Origin: Niebla homalea
Lineage: Eukaryota; Ascomycota; Lecanoromycetes; Lecanorales; Ramalinaceae
NCBI GenBank assembly: GCA_019925105.1
Contig: JAHGAU010000004.1
Span: 310,001 to 374,000 of the forward strand
DNA length: 64,000 nt
Direction: 5' to 3'
Below, piece by piece: positions 37,640 through 49,090 of this stretch (within the stretch, counting starts at the first letter, position 1; each line of letters begins with the position of its first letter). The position numbers and the translations under genes are program-made. The notes under the pieces were generated by a model. The model did no database searches. It was not told the origin of the DNA and saw nothing but the letters and a program-made list of their open reading frames with translations.

Positions 37640-38220
37640 GATTATTAATAACTATAAGTATTATATCGCCTTAATAAACGATATTATTAATATAACCTTC
37701 GTTTATATAATTAAGAAGAAATTATAATTACCGTTAATTTTAAAAGAATACTTTATTAAAATAAAGGCTTAAAAGTTTAAGCCTATATTTATTTATAATA
37801 ATAATAAGATTATATTTAATAACGTACTTATAAACTTATATAAAGAACTTAAATTATATTTTAAAATAATAATACCGTATAATCCGTATTAAAACGGAGT
37901 TACTAAATACTTATTCCGTGTATTCTTTAATCGGTTAAGAACGGTATTATATAATATAAATATAACTTAAAAGTTTTAAGGAGAAGCTCTATAATATATT
38001 ATTTATATAAAATATTAATTACCCTTAAAGGTATTTATTAATAAGTTATTAATTAAAACTTAAATTAACAATAAACTTAATATTTTATATTTACGGCCCT
38101 TTAAATATCTATATTATTATTATAAAGAACCTAAGTAAATAAAGCTTAAATATAAAAATATAAAATATCGGTTTTTAAGATATAAAGTTTTAAATTAATA
38201 CCGTTTATAAGATATATAAA
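37640..38220 (+). pseudogene. Copia integrase core remnant
   Basis: The plus frame gives YKYYIALINDIINITFVY, KEYFIKIKA, FNNVLINLYKELKLYFK, IIPYNPY*NGV and GEALYYIIYIKY. These match the copia integrase catalytic core in order (D in the ALIND segment, the YNPY-NG segment), with stops at former Gln or Trp codons. It is non-functional. Confidence 0.8.
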
Positions 38221-39224
38221 GAAGGAAAATAATTATTTTAGCTTACGTCCGATTTAATAAATAAGTTATTATTACCGACGATAAAAGGAAATATAACGAC
38301 GATAATTAATTATTTATTAATAGCGTTAATAACGTTATTATTAATAATACTAAAAATAACGGTAATAAACCTAATAATCCTAAAGGAACTTTAAATAAAC
38401 CTCTTAATATAAATTTAAATTTTATAAATAATAATTTATTTAATAACGAAGCTAATTATTACGGTAATAATAAGTTTAAGTATAATAACCTACCTCCGTG
38501 TCGCTTACTTAAAAAAGGAAACCGATTTAATTATTATATATTATAATATAGTACTTTAAGAGTAAAGAAGGTTATTTACGTTTATCCAAAACGTATAATC
38601 CCGGCTTTTATCCGTTATATTATTGAATAATTTATTTAAATCCTTAAATCCCGAAGTTTATTAAAGAAGCTTTTATTATCTTAAATAAAGATAAATAAAT
38701 TATAACCTTTAAGGTTAAGTTAAAAAATATAAAATAATAAAAGATCTAAGAACTTCTTCCAGTTTTATAAGGTATAAAGCCTATATTAAGACGTTAAGTC
38801 TTTACTTATAAACTTAATTAAATAAAAGAAATTATTCTTTATAAAACGAGGTAAATAATAAAGGGCTGTAAATAATAATAAAATAAGGATTACCTTTTTA
38901 TTTTTTTATAGTTATTAAGTTAATAAGTTAGCGTTTTCTTTTAATTATCTATACTAGAAATAACCTTAAGTATAAGGTTATTAACGTTATCTCCGTATTC
39001 TTAAAAGCTTTATTAAAAAAAAGTATATAAATAAAATAATTTTATAACTTTATAATAAAAAAAAGAATAGAAAAAAGCTTACTTATTTCTTACGTAAAAC
39101 CCTATACAATTTAAAATAAATATTACTGGAGTAATATATTACTCTATAAAAAGTCCTTAAGATTATAAAATTTATATATATCGTTAAAAATTACTCGGTT
39201 CTTACTTATAAGGATAAGGATATT

Positions 39225-39238
39225 ATATTAATTATTTA
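39225..39238 (+). repeat. 14-bp target-site duplication, left
   Basis: atattaattattta occurs here and at 44154-44167, flanking the nested LINE exactly. In copia it encodes the residues before YVDD. Confidence 0.85.
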
Positions 39239-42200
39239 GAACTATGATGAAGATGGCGATGAACAACGGGACCCCAGAGGTCAGAAATGATGCACGCGTG
39301 TATAACTTAAGTAATAGTAAGGATAATACCTTAAATACGATAAACAGAAGCGGAATAATAATAAAAATAAAGGGGGAGGAAAGGTAAACGGCTTAAATTA
39401 ATAAGAACGGTAATAAGTCGTATAAATAACGTAATAAATATAAGATAAAAAAACCTTAAATTAAATAAAAAGCCTATAGTTAATAAAATACGTATAAAAA
39501 AATACGTATAACGCGTAAAGGTATTATTATTAAGGGTAATAAATAAAAAGCGGAAAGGATAAGGATAATACGTGGGGACGGATAAAGGGTAAACGGAGGC
39601 GTAAAAAACCTTATTAAATATATATAAATTAAGAAAAAATTAAAGGAAAATAAGGAAATATTATATAAATAAGAATAAATTATAAAAAAAAAGTAACCAT
39701 TAAATATATAAAAGAAAAATAATAAAAAAGGAAATAATAAAAATATTAAAAAACCTTTTTATAATTATATAAAAGGATATTACGTTAAAGACTTAACCGA
39801 TATTATAAATTAAGCTATAAAAAATAAGAGACTTTTACGTAAATACGGGGAAAGGTTTAAAGGAGTTAAAGAGGCTACGCGGAGCTTAAAAGGCAATAGT
39901 AAAAACGTTAATAAATAGAAATAAAAAAAAATAAAAAAAATATATATAAAGTAAAAAAACGATAAAAAAAACTTTAAAGAAAAAAGTAAAGATAAGTTAA
40001 ATAATAAGGGTTATAAGGGCGGCGTTAACGTTAACGGTAAAAAAAGTAAAAACGGGGGAAAAAATAATAACGTTAAAAAAAGTAAAAATAATAATTATAT
40101 AATTATCGGGCAAAAAGGAAAGAAATATAATAATAAAAATAAATCCGTTATAATTAATAAAGGCGTTTAAGGTAACAAGAAAGTTATTAATAGAATAAAT
40201 TATTATAATATATAAGTTATAAAGTGAAAATATCTTTCTTAATATAACCTTATTAAAAATAAAAAAAAAATTAAAAAAATTAAAAAGATAAACCGGTAAA
40301 AAAGGATATAAAACGGTAAAAATATTAAAATAATTCTTTATTATCATAATAAACAGGATATACTTAATAAAATTTATAAAAAAAGAAAAGGAAGTTACTT
40401 TAAAACGGATAAAAAAGGAGAATATGGTCCTTTATTTTAAATTAAAGATTATTAATTATAGTTTTTTCTTATAATAAAAAGGTTAAACGTTATTAATTAT
40501 ATAAAGAAATACTTTACGGTTATCTTAAACGTAATATTAATAAAAATATATAATAATATCCTTAATAAAAAGATAATAAAAAGTAAGTCTTTTAAATTAA
40601 TAAGGTTTTAAGATTAAATAACGGATATTTATTAATACTTTAAATATTAAAAATATAAATATATTATTATAAAATACCTTAATAATATTAAATATATAAT
40701 ATATATTAAAAAATATAATACGTATAATTATATTAATTTAATAATAAAAAACTTAATAAAAAACGTATTAAAATACGTGGCGTATAATAATAATAATTAC
40801 TTAATATAAGATTTATAATATATAATAAGAATAAAAAAACTTAATATAAAGAAAATAAAATAATAATTAAGGTTTAACGTTATAATTTATATAAACTTAA
40901 ACCGGTAAAATAATTAAAAATAATCTAAAAATATAAACGGAATTTATTAAATAAAGAAAGGTAAAACGCGGTAATTAATAATATAAAGAAAAGGAAATTT
41001 GTAATAATATTAACCCTTAAAACCGGCCGTTTAGCCAGGATTATTATTATAATAAAAAAATTAAAATAAATAATGCTTAATTTTAAAAAGAAATTATTTA
41101 TATAAATAAAAATTAATAAAAAAAGCCCGATAAACGTTAATATTTAATATACTTACGCTTTTAAAAGTAATATAATATAATATACGCAAGGAAGTAATTA
41201 AAGTTATAATATTAATATTTAAATTTAAAAAAGTATAAAATATTAATATTATAACGATATAAAAATTATTATATAATTTATATATTTATTCTTTAATTAA
41301 CTTAGAAAATAATTTTTACTTAATTTTTAAAGGTAATAAAATAACGTAAATATACTTCTTAATTAATAAGAAATTAAATATAAATAATTAAAATATTATT
41401 TATTACGGAGAAAACCTATATACGTTCCGGATTATATGAAAAAAAGGATATTAAAAATAATTTAAATATTTATAATATATATAATCCGTTATTAATTAAT
41501 AAAAAAACCTTTTATAATTCTATTATTTAAAGATATTATAACCGTATTTAATAAACATTTTTTAATAAAAAACTTTAATTTTTATTACGTTTAATAAAAT
41601 AAAAACGATTATATAATTAATTATATTAAATTTAAAGAGTTATTAATAATTATTATATAATTTAATTTTATATTATTAACGTTAAAAAAAATTATTATAT
41701 AAGAAAGCTATAAACTTAAGACTATAATTGACTTAATATTTGGCTCGGAAGGTATTATTAATTTAATTATAATATATAAACCCCGAAAAGATTTAAAATA
41801 TAATTTAAATTACGTCCCGATATAAATAACTTTAAATTAATTTATTAATATAACTCCGCCCTTATTATTTAAATAAATATAAAAGATGGTTAAAGAAATT
41901 AAAATATTTATAAAAATAATAAAAATAATATTTTAATTAATAAAGCTTCCCCGGTTTAATAATAAAGGATAGATTAATTATTTTATAAAGCGGATAATAA
42001 AAACTTTAAATAAAGTAATTAATATTATAATCTTAATAATAAAGTTGTTTTAAAAAGTTAAAACTTATTAAAATAAAAAATATATAAAAACGATTATAAA
42101 GGTAAAAATATTTATAAAATAAATTATTAAATATAAAAACCGGGAAACGTTTTAATAATTAAAAGAAACTTAAAAAAAAAAAAAGAATTATCCGGAAAAT

Positions 42201-44153
42201 TAAATAAATATACTTCCGGATTATAATATATAACTTAATGGTTTCCCTTTATAATATTTAAAAGTTAATAAAATATAATAAAGAATAAAATAAAAAACTT
42301 AAACTTATTTTTAAGTTTTTATCCCTAAAAAATTAAACGGTATGATAATAAATACTTTTAATAATAAAATTAAAACTTTTAAAAAGACGTTTTTTCCCCC
42401 GTTACCGGAAGTTAACTTAATAGATATTAACAATATAATATATTTTAAATTAATAATAATAAATAAAATAATAACTTAAAAAATAATAATTAAAACGATT
42501 AATAAACCGAAAAAGGATAAAACCCCCGGACTTAATAATATATTAAATAAGTTTTTATCTATAATAACATCGCTATTTAAAGAGGTTTTTATTTACTTAT
42601 TTTAAGCCTATTTTAATATAGGATATTACCCCCATAAATTTAAGAAAATTAAAATAATTATCCTTAAGAAGTTAATTAAGTTAAATTACTTAAAAATAAA
42701 ATTATATTAAGCGATTATAAAATTTACGATAATTTACGTAATAACTATTTAATACGTATTTAAAAATACGCTTAAATATAAAAAAAAAAAGCCCGTCCGG
42801 TAATTATAGAAAATTTAAAATTAATATTTGAGAATAATAAATAAAGTATATAAAGTAATTCCCGTCTTAGTATTAAAATCCAAAATCTTTATAGTATTAA
42901 TAAAATTAACCCTTAATTAAATAATTATTTAAGTAAAGCTTAAAAAAAATATAAACTTAATTATATTAATAAGAAATAAACGTATTTATTAAAATTATAA
43001 GAAGCTACGGATAAAAAAACGTAAAGAAATAATATTTACCCCCTTTACGGAAGTTAAATTAAAATAAGTTAAGAGAAAAATCGATTTAACTTATATTTAA
43101 AAAGTTAACATAAAAATATATAGATTTTTACTTAAAGTAAAAATAACGGAAGAAAAAAAGGCTATATAAGCAAAGTTAGTAGCGATTATTTTATAAATTA
43201 TAAAAAGGTAAATAAAACGTTAACGTAAATATAAAAAATTAATCCCTTAAAAATAACGGTACCCAATTTTAAATAGCGATGAAATTATTAATAAGTATTT
43301 TTAGCGTTATAAAATTATAAAAAAAAATAATAATATATTAATAATTTAATTCCGGATAAATAAAAATAACTTAATTTATTTCTTTTTTATTATATATACC
43401 GGTGGTTGGATTAACGTTAACTATAAGTATAAATAACGGAAACAAAACGCTATATACGTATTAATCTTTTATTTATTATTTAAAAAGCTTAAACCGGGGT
43501 TAATTAAAAAAGTAAAGATTAATAATTATTATTAAATATTTACTAATAAAAGGGGTATTAAAGCGGCCGTTAAATTTATAATGATTACGAATTTATTATT
43601 ATAATTTAACTTAATTAAAAAAATAAATAAAATAATTAAAAACTTAATTAAAAAACCTTGTTATTAACCTAAAGGTAAAAAGCAGCGGCGGGAAAACTAT
43701 ACTTAATAAAGGGCTAAAAGGGCTGTAAATACCGGAGTAATATAAAAAACGATACTATATTGGTTAATAAAATCGTATAAATAAAATAATAATATTATAT
43801 ATATTAATAAGGATATTTAATAGTATAATCGTAACTTTAAAATTTTAATATTAAATAGACCCGTAGGGTAACGGAAGAGCAATAGGTTTAAAAGCAACCT
43901 TTAAGTGGATTTAATTATCATATTATAGGTTTTCTTAAAAAAAGCATATAAATAAACTTTTATTCTTTAAACGGCTATAAATACTCTTAACCCTTAAAAT
44001 AAGAATAAAGGTTAGGTAGATATCGGTTTTTATTTTTAATATAATAAATATTAGGTTTTTACGGTTATTAATAAAATTAAATGGCCGAGTATTAAGGAAC
44101 GCCGGAATTAGCCTAGCTAGATCCGTAGTATAAATCAATCAATCAATCAATTA
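39239..44153 (+). mobile_element. Tad1-like LINE copy F, 5'-complete, internally deleted
   Basis: It lies between perfect 14-bp duplications at 39225-39238 and 44154-44167. ORF1 starts at 39253 (MAMNNGTPEVRNDARVYN). The endonuclease end is near 41720-41830 ('TIIDLIFGSEGI', 'NYVPI'), the RT start near 42500-42560 ('KKDKTPGLNNILNKFLS'), and a family 3' end closes with (TCAA)n at 44133-44150. The ORF1-to-'PG' distance equals that of the other copies, but 'PG' to tail is about 1.63 kb here against about 2.49 kb in 50273-56081. So roughly 0.87 kb of RT/RNase H is missing. Minus frames at 39997-40347 and 43935-44138 are antisense shadows. Confidence 0.85.
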
Positions 44154-44167
44154 ATATTAATTATTTA
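44154..44167 (+). repeat. 14-bp target-site duplication, right
   Basis: This is the second copy of atattaattattta, directly after the LINE tail. The copia reading frame resumes through it into the YVDD motif. Confidence 0.85.
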
Positions 44168-45120
44168 TATCGATAATATCCTTATTATTATAAAGACTAA
44201 ATAAATAATTTAATAACTTAAATTAACTTTTAAAGAGCATTTCCGTATTAAAGAACTTAATAACGTTTTATAATATCTAAGAATAAATATTACTCGTAAT
44301 CGTCTTAATAATATTATATATATTATATCTTTTATATATATTAAACAATTAATTAAATAATTAAATATAAAAGTCTATAATAAGGCCGGTTTAAGGTTAA
44401 ACTTTTAATACCCGATGGAACTTAACCTTACCTTAGAAAAAGTACTTAATAAATATTATACTTTTACTAAAAAGCAAAAAATATATACCTTACTTATAAG
44501 TATTATCCAGTGGATTACGTAAATAATATATTTCGATATATTATACTTAGTTAATAAGTTAAGTAACTTTATATTTAATTCAATTAAAATTTATATTAAT
44601 ATTCTTAAATATATAGTTAAATACTTTAATAATACCTATAATATCGGGATCTATATAAGCCCTATTAATAAATAAAGTAGGAAATTAATAAAGTATTTAA
44701 ACGTTTTTTATATGGATATTAAGGATATATCGCGATTAATAAGTGGATATATCTTTTACTATTAAAACGGACTTATTAATACTTATTCTTATCGATAAAT
44801 TATTATTGCTATTTTATCCGCAGAATCAGAATATAATACGGTTTATAAAGTTATTTATAAAGTACTTTTTTTTAGTTTACTCTGAAATAAGATAGGCTAT
44901 AATAATAATAATATTAAGTTAATTACCCTTTACATTAATAATTAAGCGGCAATAAAGATAATTAATAAATTCTTAAATTATAATTAAATAAAGTATATCC
45001 GGAATTATTATTACCTTATTTATAAAATAATATTTAAAACTTATAAGCTTACTTTTAAGTAAGTTCCGTTTAAGATATAAGCCGCTAATATCCTTATTAA
45101 GTTACTTAAACTTATAAATA
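44155..45120 (+). pseudogene. Copia RT C-terminal part and RNase H remnant
   Basis: Directly after the nested LINE the frame reads ILIIYIDNILII (ancestral YVDDI), then KEHFRIKELNNVL, continuing to SAESEYNTVYK near 44815 (copia RNase H SxAEAEY motif). It ends with NNQAAIKII-like and TKHID-like positions, and 'AANILIKLL' near 45080. Stops are frequent. It identifies the superfamily securely but is dead. Confidence 0.8.
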
Positions 45121-45188
45121 TCGGCTTTATATAATTATTATTAAGATTAAAAGCAATATTAATTTATAAATAATAATATTACCGTCCT

Positions 45189-45383
45189 TAATAAAAAGAG
45201 TATTAAAGACGGCTTATAGGTAGGTATATACATATTATATATAGGTAGAAAAGCGTAATATAATTATAAGCACCTGGCTATATATCCTAGTACGTTAAAT
45301 AGATAACTACAGGTAGAATTTTGTCTTCCTGCACTCCTAATACATAGCTTTTAATTAATGGACATATTGCTACCAAAACAATA
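45189..45383 (+). repeat. Right LTR of copia element
   Basis: This is the partner of 35550-35741. It begins TAATAAAAAGAGTATTAAAG (G-to-A changes) and ends AAAACAATA. The first few bases align less certainly. Confidence 0.8.
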
Positions 45384-45388
45384 GAACG

Positions 45389-45876
45389 TTTATAATATAC
45401 CGTTATAATAATTATTATGATTTTATGTTATTGCTTTTAAATTATAACGTACTTATTATAGAGGGAATATAGTATATAGTATATATAATTATTGAGTAGC
45501 TAACTATGTAAATATTGGAAATATGGAGGTGCGTGCGCCAAGCAGCGGGGAACAAGGTAAGCCCGCTCCGTGCCAAGGGTGCCAAGGATTAACTCTGCTG
45601 AGATCCTAATATTTATACTTATAATGAGAATAATTACTGAATAAATACATCGTAACAGCATTAGCACGTATTAAGCCAGAAATTGGCACTTATAAATACA
45701 TAGTAGGAACATTACTATCATTGCTGCACCTCTGCGCTTCCAGAGCTAAACCTTCGCTGTGGCCCTTCCGCCCTTCTATGCCATTTGGTATCGAACGCCC
45801 GATCAAGTGTACCACCCACAACTGACTTTGCCTCTAATCTATTTTGAAGACCGTTGAACGTTATGACCATAACTTT
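45389..45876. other. Flank between copia element and kinase locus; possible LTR relic
   Basis: About 45470-45600 has an AT-rich lead (gaatatagtatatagtatat...gagtagcta) followed by a GC-rich block. This resembles in layout the LTRs at 26076-26246 and 28013-28184, so it may be a diverged solo LTR. From about 45700 the composition is host-like and should be the 3' flank of the kinase gene. No gene was seen. Confidence 0.35.
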
Positions 45877-47748
45877 TCAATGTTTGGCGCGCGCCTTACT
45901 TGCCTCTCCCGGCTCGTTCAACTCAGCGGGACGCTTTTGTCCCATATGACCCTCATCCGTAGGTCCTTCGACTCCGGTGAAACAGCGGTGGTGCAGCGCT
46001 TGCGCTGCAGTCGTACGGTCCTCTGGCTCCCACTGCACCATGTGCAGGATCAGGTTAGCCAAACCGTTGGTCTGACTGATGTGAAGCAACTATTTGGTGA
46101 TCCATTCATAGTCGCGGTACGTTCTCAGCAACATCTTTTGTCCATCACCGGTCACAAAAGCCTCCGGAAACCACGTTAACGCGAACACTTGACCAAGGAG
46201 ATATACGTCAACGCTTCGGTTATAAGGCCTAGCCTGATATTGTGTAATCTCTGGAGGACAGAGATTCGCTGCACATATTGAGTATTCATAGGCCACATTC
46301 CCTTTGCAAACCTTGCCGAAATCACAGAGCGACGCGTCCAGGGTTGGATAATGGAGTAGCACATTCTGACGCGTAATGTCGCGATGCATATAGCCCCGGG
46401 CATGGATCTCCTTTAGCCCCATGAGCAGTCGCTTTGCAAGCCAGACTCGGTTTCTCCAGTTACGTAGCAGGCTATGATCCCACGATACGCGGCGAAAATC
46501 CATACCTTTCTCCATGACCATCCAAATGTGCAAGGGCAGCTGGGATTCAACTGGATCGACGCTTAATGGATCGCCGTTCAATGAGTTGTAGATCCCATAT
46601 AGCTTCACAATACCAGGCTGCCTGCCGAGTCTTTTCAAAGCCTTAACCTCTGGCAATTTATTCTTGCGGTCTTCTTCATCCTTGACTTCAAGGCATTTGA
46701 CAACTCTGCTCTGTCCGGTCACTGGATCAAATCCCTCATAACAAGCAGCGAATGTTCCGGCGCCGAGCCCGTGACGAAAGACAATAGTATCAAGTAGAAT
46801 GTCACTCTCGAAGGGTATTCCAGATATCGATGTATGAGAAGTCTTTATGGTAGTAGTAGTGTCATGTAGCCCTTCCATTATCACCTGGTCGCGACAGGCA
46901 AGGTATCGCAATTCTTGCTCACGATTTCGGATAGCGAATTCAATGCAAAATACCATCCCATTGACTTCGAATCTGGTTGATGGCCTATACAGCGCGTGTT
47001 GCTGCTCCCGTTGCAATTCCTTGTCTTGAAAGGAGATGCCTTCAACAGCAACGATCTTCCAAGCTGCAGAGGATGAGTCTATCCCAAGGACTATATGGGG
47101 GGACCCAAGAGCGCGCCGCTTCGCCAAGGCAGAACCGGGAGGCGCGAGAAGTATATCTACATCTCGGTGGTCATACTTACGCTCGGCAGATTTGTCGCCG
47201 CGACCGAGCGACCACTGGAGTCCCAGTAACACCCTATGACAATCGAAGCCGATCCGGAAGTAGCCATCCTTGAGAAGCTTTTCGGCTTCCTCTGGTATAT
47301 CTTCGTCCTCCGATTCTCCCTCCTTCCGCTTGACCGGGTCACGTCTCTTCTTGGCAGGGCGTTGCCCCGTCATCTTCAGGTAGGCAGAATGATGGTCCGA
47401 AAGCTCGCCACTTCGTTGCTTCTCTAGTAGACCATGTACTGCATATCGCGCGTCCAAGTTCTCAGGCACAATTCTCAAGATATCGTCGGACCTCCAGGCC
47501 AATAGCTCTTCTTTCGATGGTGGCTGACGATGGTGGGGAGTTTGTAACGAAGCCTTTTGCGTTGGAGCCTTGGGTTGGGAAATTGGTTGCTTCGCAGGTT
47601 GAACGGGGTTTCTGACTTCTGACGGTGGTGGTGCTTGCGCATCCAATGGGCTCGGTCTGTTCATCTGAGATTGAAAATCACGTAGTTCTTGAGTTGTAAT
47701 GCGCACAGTATCCCCGGTCCCTCCCGTACCCTCAGTGCTGCGATTCAT
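45877..47748 (-). pseudogene. Ser/Thr protein kinase-like gene with one in-frame stop
   Basis: The ATG at 47748 opens 552 codons, then a TAG at 46092-46090. The same frame continues 70 codons to a stop at 45877. The N-terminal ~150 residues are Pro/Gln-rich with a basic patch (PAKKRRDPVKRK near 131-142). Residues ~160-290 may hold a beta-rich, possibly FHA-like domain (weak). The kinase domain starts near 320: glycine loop GLGAGTF (327-333), lysine in VVK (351), helix-C Glu near 367, HRD (455-457) with N462, DFG (476-478), PPE in place of APE (498-500), and D514. After the stop the frame gives GLANLILHMVQWEPEDRTTAAQAL, a normal kinase C-lobe end. The stop sits where a CAG Gln codon would fit (CpA to TpA, the RIP context). 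Alternatively a 45-bp GT-AG segment (gtaccg...catcag) could remove it as an intron. It is divergent from the gene at 48334. Confidence 0.75.
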
Positions 47749-48333
47749 GGTTATCTATTGAATTAGACACGTTCCAACAGTGGATACTAAGTGTGGAAAG
47801 GGAGGGAACTCAATCCAGAAGTGATTGAATCGTGAGGAATAATATAGGGTTCGATTGCAACTGTATGAAACGCTTAATGAGATCCCTTGAACACAACTTG
47901 ATCAGTGAATGCTTGGGGCAACAACTAGATCAATAACGTTAGTGAAATTGAGATTGAGTGATTTGAGTCGTAAGGGGATAGTTGCAGTTCATGTAATTGC
48001 TAGAGCTGCAATGATCCAGGCAAACTAATAACATGTAGCCCGATAGATGACAGCGGCAATAGACACGCTCAAGAACAACTTGTATCCGCGAAGTGATGTT
48101 GATGTTTCATCGAGGTGCAAATTGATATGAGAGGTAAAGCAGTCTTGGCAGTCTTGGCACTCTGGGCATCAGTGCCTAAAGCAGCTAGGCTCTAGGGTCC
48201 AAGTTGGGCATCATTTCTTTCCCCCACTCTTTCCACTCTTTCCATTCTTTCTCGACCTCCTCCGCTCTTACCACTTTTACCACCTTTTACAATTTTGACC
48301 ACTTTACACCTCTCCTCCAGAGTCGGAGTCAAA
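47749..48333. promoter_or_regulatory. Shared upstream region of two divergent genes
   Basis: This non-coding stretch of ordinary composition lies between the kinase ATG (minus) and the plus-strand ATG at 48334. A pyrimidine-rich tract at about 48211-48300 (ctttcccccactctttccac, then further cttt/ccac repeats) directly precedes the plus gene, as is common in fungal promoters. Both genes could be controlled from here (inference). Confidence 0.45.
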
Positions 48334-49090
48334 ATGGAGGTCATCACTCGAGATGACGATGACAGCGAATCCTGGCCAGACTCTCCTTACGTTCAGGTCG
48401 AGGATGTCGACCCCAGCGAAGTTGAAGTTGATCCAGCCGAGCGTGCGAGATGCATAGCTTGGCTATCCACAGACTTCGAACAGGAACGAAGAGAGGAGCA
48501 GGAACTTTATAGAATGATGCACCGAAAGAACGTCGAGGCAGTTGAGTGGGAATTACGGCAAGAGCGGCTATATACACGAGTCCTCACCCCTCCTCGGAGC
48601 CCACCTCGAGTCCCAGCCAAGAACATGGGCAAGGAAACCACCGAAACCACCCAGTACAGAGTCACCCAACCTCCTAGCAATCGAATCTGCAAACCGTCCA
48701 GGCGTACCCCGGCTGATCTCGACCTCCGCAAAACTCGATGCAAGGCTCAACGAGAGCTCGCCCGGCGTCCCACCACGCGCTCGATGCGCTCGATGCGCTC
48801 GGAGCTGGTCGCCCTGGATCCGGACAAGAGAAACCGAGTGACGGTCTATGGTGCCAGGTCCGATGTAACGATGGACTTCTCCGAGTACACAAATCTCCTT
48901 GGTGAGAAATGCGGTCCCTTCCGGCTTAGCCTAATACCAGCTTGATTGATTGACGCGCGGACCAGGTCCAGAGTGCGCCTACATCCACTCCACGGAACGG
49001 ACGACGTATCGCAAAGGCAGCACCATCCTCCCAACTCGTATAACGACAATGGCCCCCCGTCGATCAAGAGCAACAGTGGCTACGCAATGA
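48334..49090 (+). CDS. Two-exon gene for a 230-residue charged protein of unknown function
   Basis: The start is an ATG in a good context (gtcaaaATGG) after a pyrimidine tract. The frame is open further upstream but only from a TTG. Exon 1 is 48334-48901. The intron 48902-48965 (64 bp) has gtgaga donor and accag acceptor with ttgac upstream. Exon 2 is 48966-49090. Without splicing the frame ends at 48945. With splicing it gives 693 nt and a C-terminus (GPECAYIHSTERTTYRKGS) that reads like real protein. The N-terminus is acidic (RDDDDSESW; VEDVDPSEVEVDP). Residues ~45-85 are Glu/Arg-rich and probably helical. The middle is Pro/Ser/Arg-rich (TPPRSPPRVP), with a repeated RSMRSMRSEL. No signal peptide or membrane segment was seen. 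I do not recognise the family. Confidence 0.65.

Larger units (their letters stand above)
35550..45383 (+). mobile_element. Ty1/copia retrotransposon, both LTRs, dead, with nested LINE
   Basis: LTRs lie at 35550-35741 and 45189-45383. Removing the nested LINE (39239-44153 plus one 14-bp target copy) leaves about 4.9 kb, a normal copia length. The pol order is as in copia: a zinc-knuckle-like remnant near 36700-36770, protease/GAG-pre-integrase near 36950-37560, integrase at about 37640-38220 ('KYYIALINDI', 'TFVYLIKKKL', 'NPY*NGV'), the RT YVDD region split by the LINE, and RNase H at 44815-45120. All frames carry many stops made by C-to-T/G-to-A changes. Flanks aacg (35546-35549) and gaacg (45384-45388) suggest a 4-5-bp target duplication, not perfect. 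Confidence 0.85.

Noticed and set aside
39997..40347. 116-codon minus frame, similar to 63591-63941
   Set aside because: Both are antisense to LINE ORF1 in plus-strand copies F and E. Their similarity reflects the LINE, not a gene family.
46090..47427. Several 60-98-codon frames on the plus strand and in other frames inside the kinase locus
   Set aside because: They are shadows of the long kinase frame, which alone carries ordered catalytic motifs.
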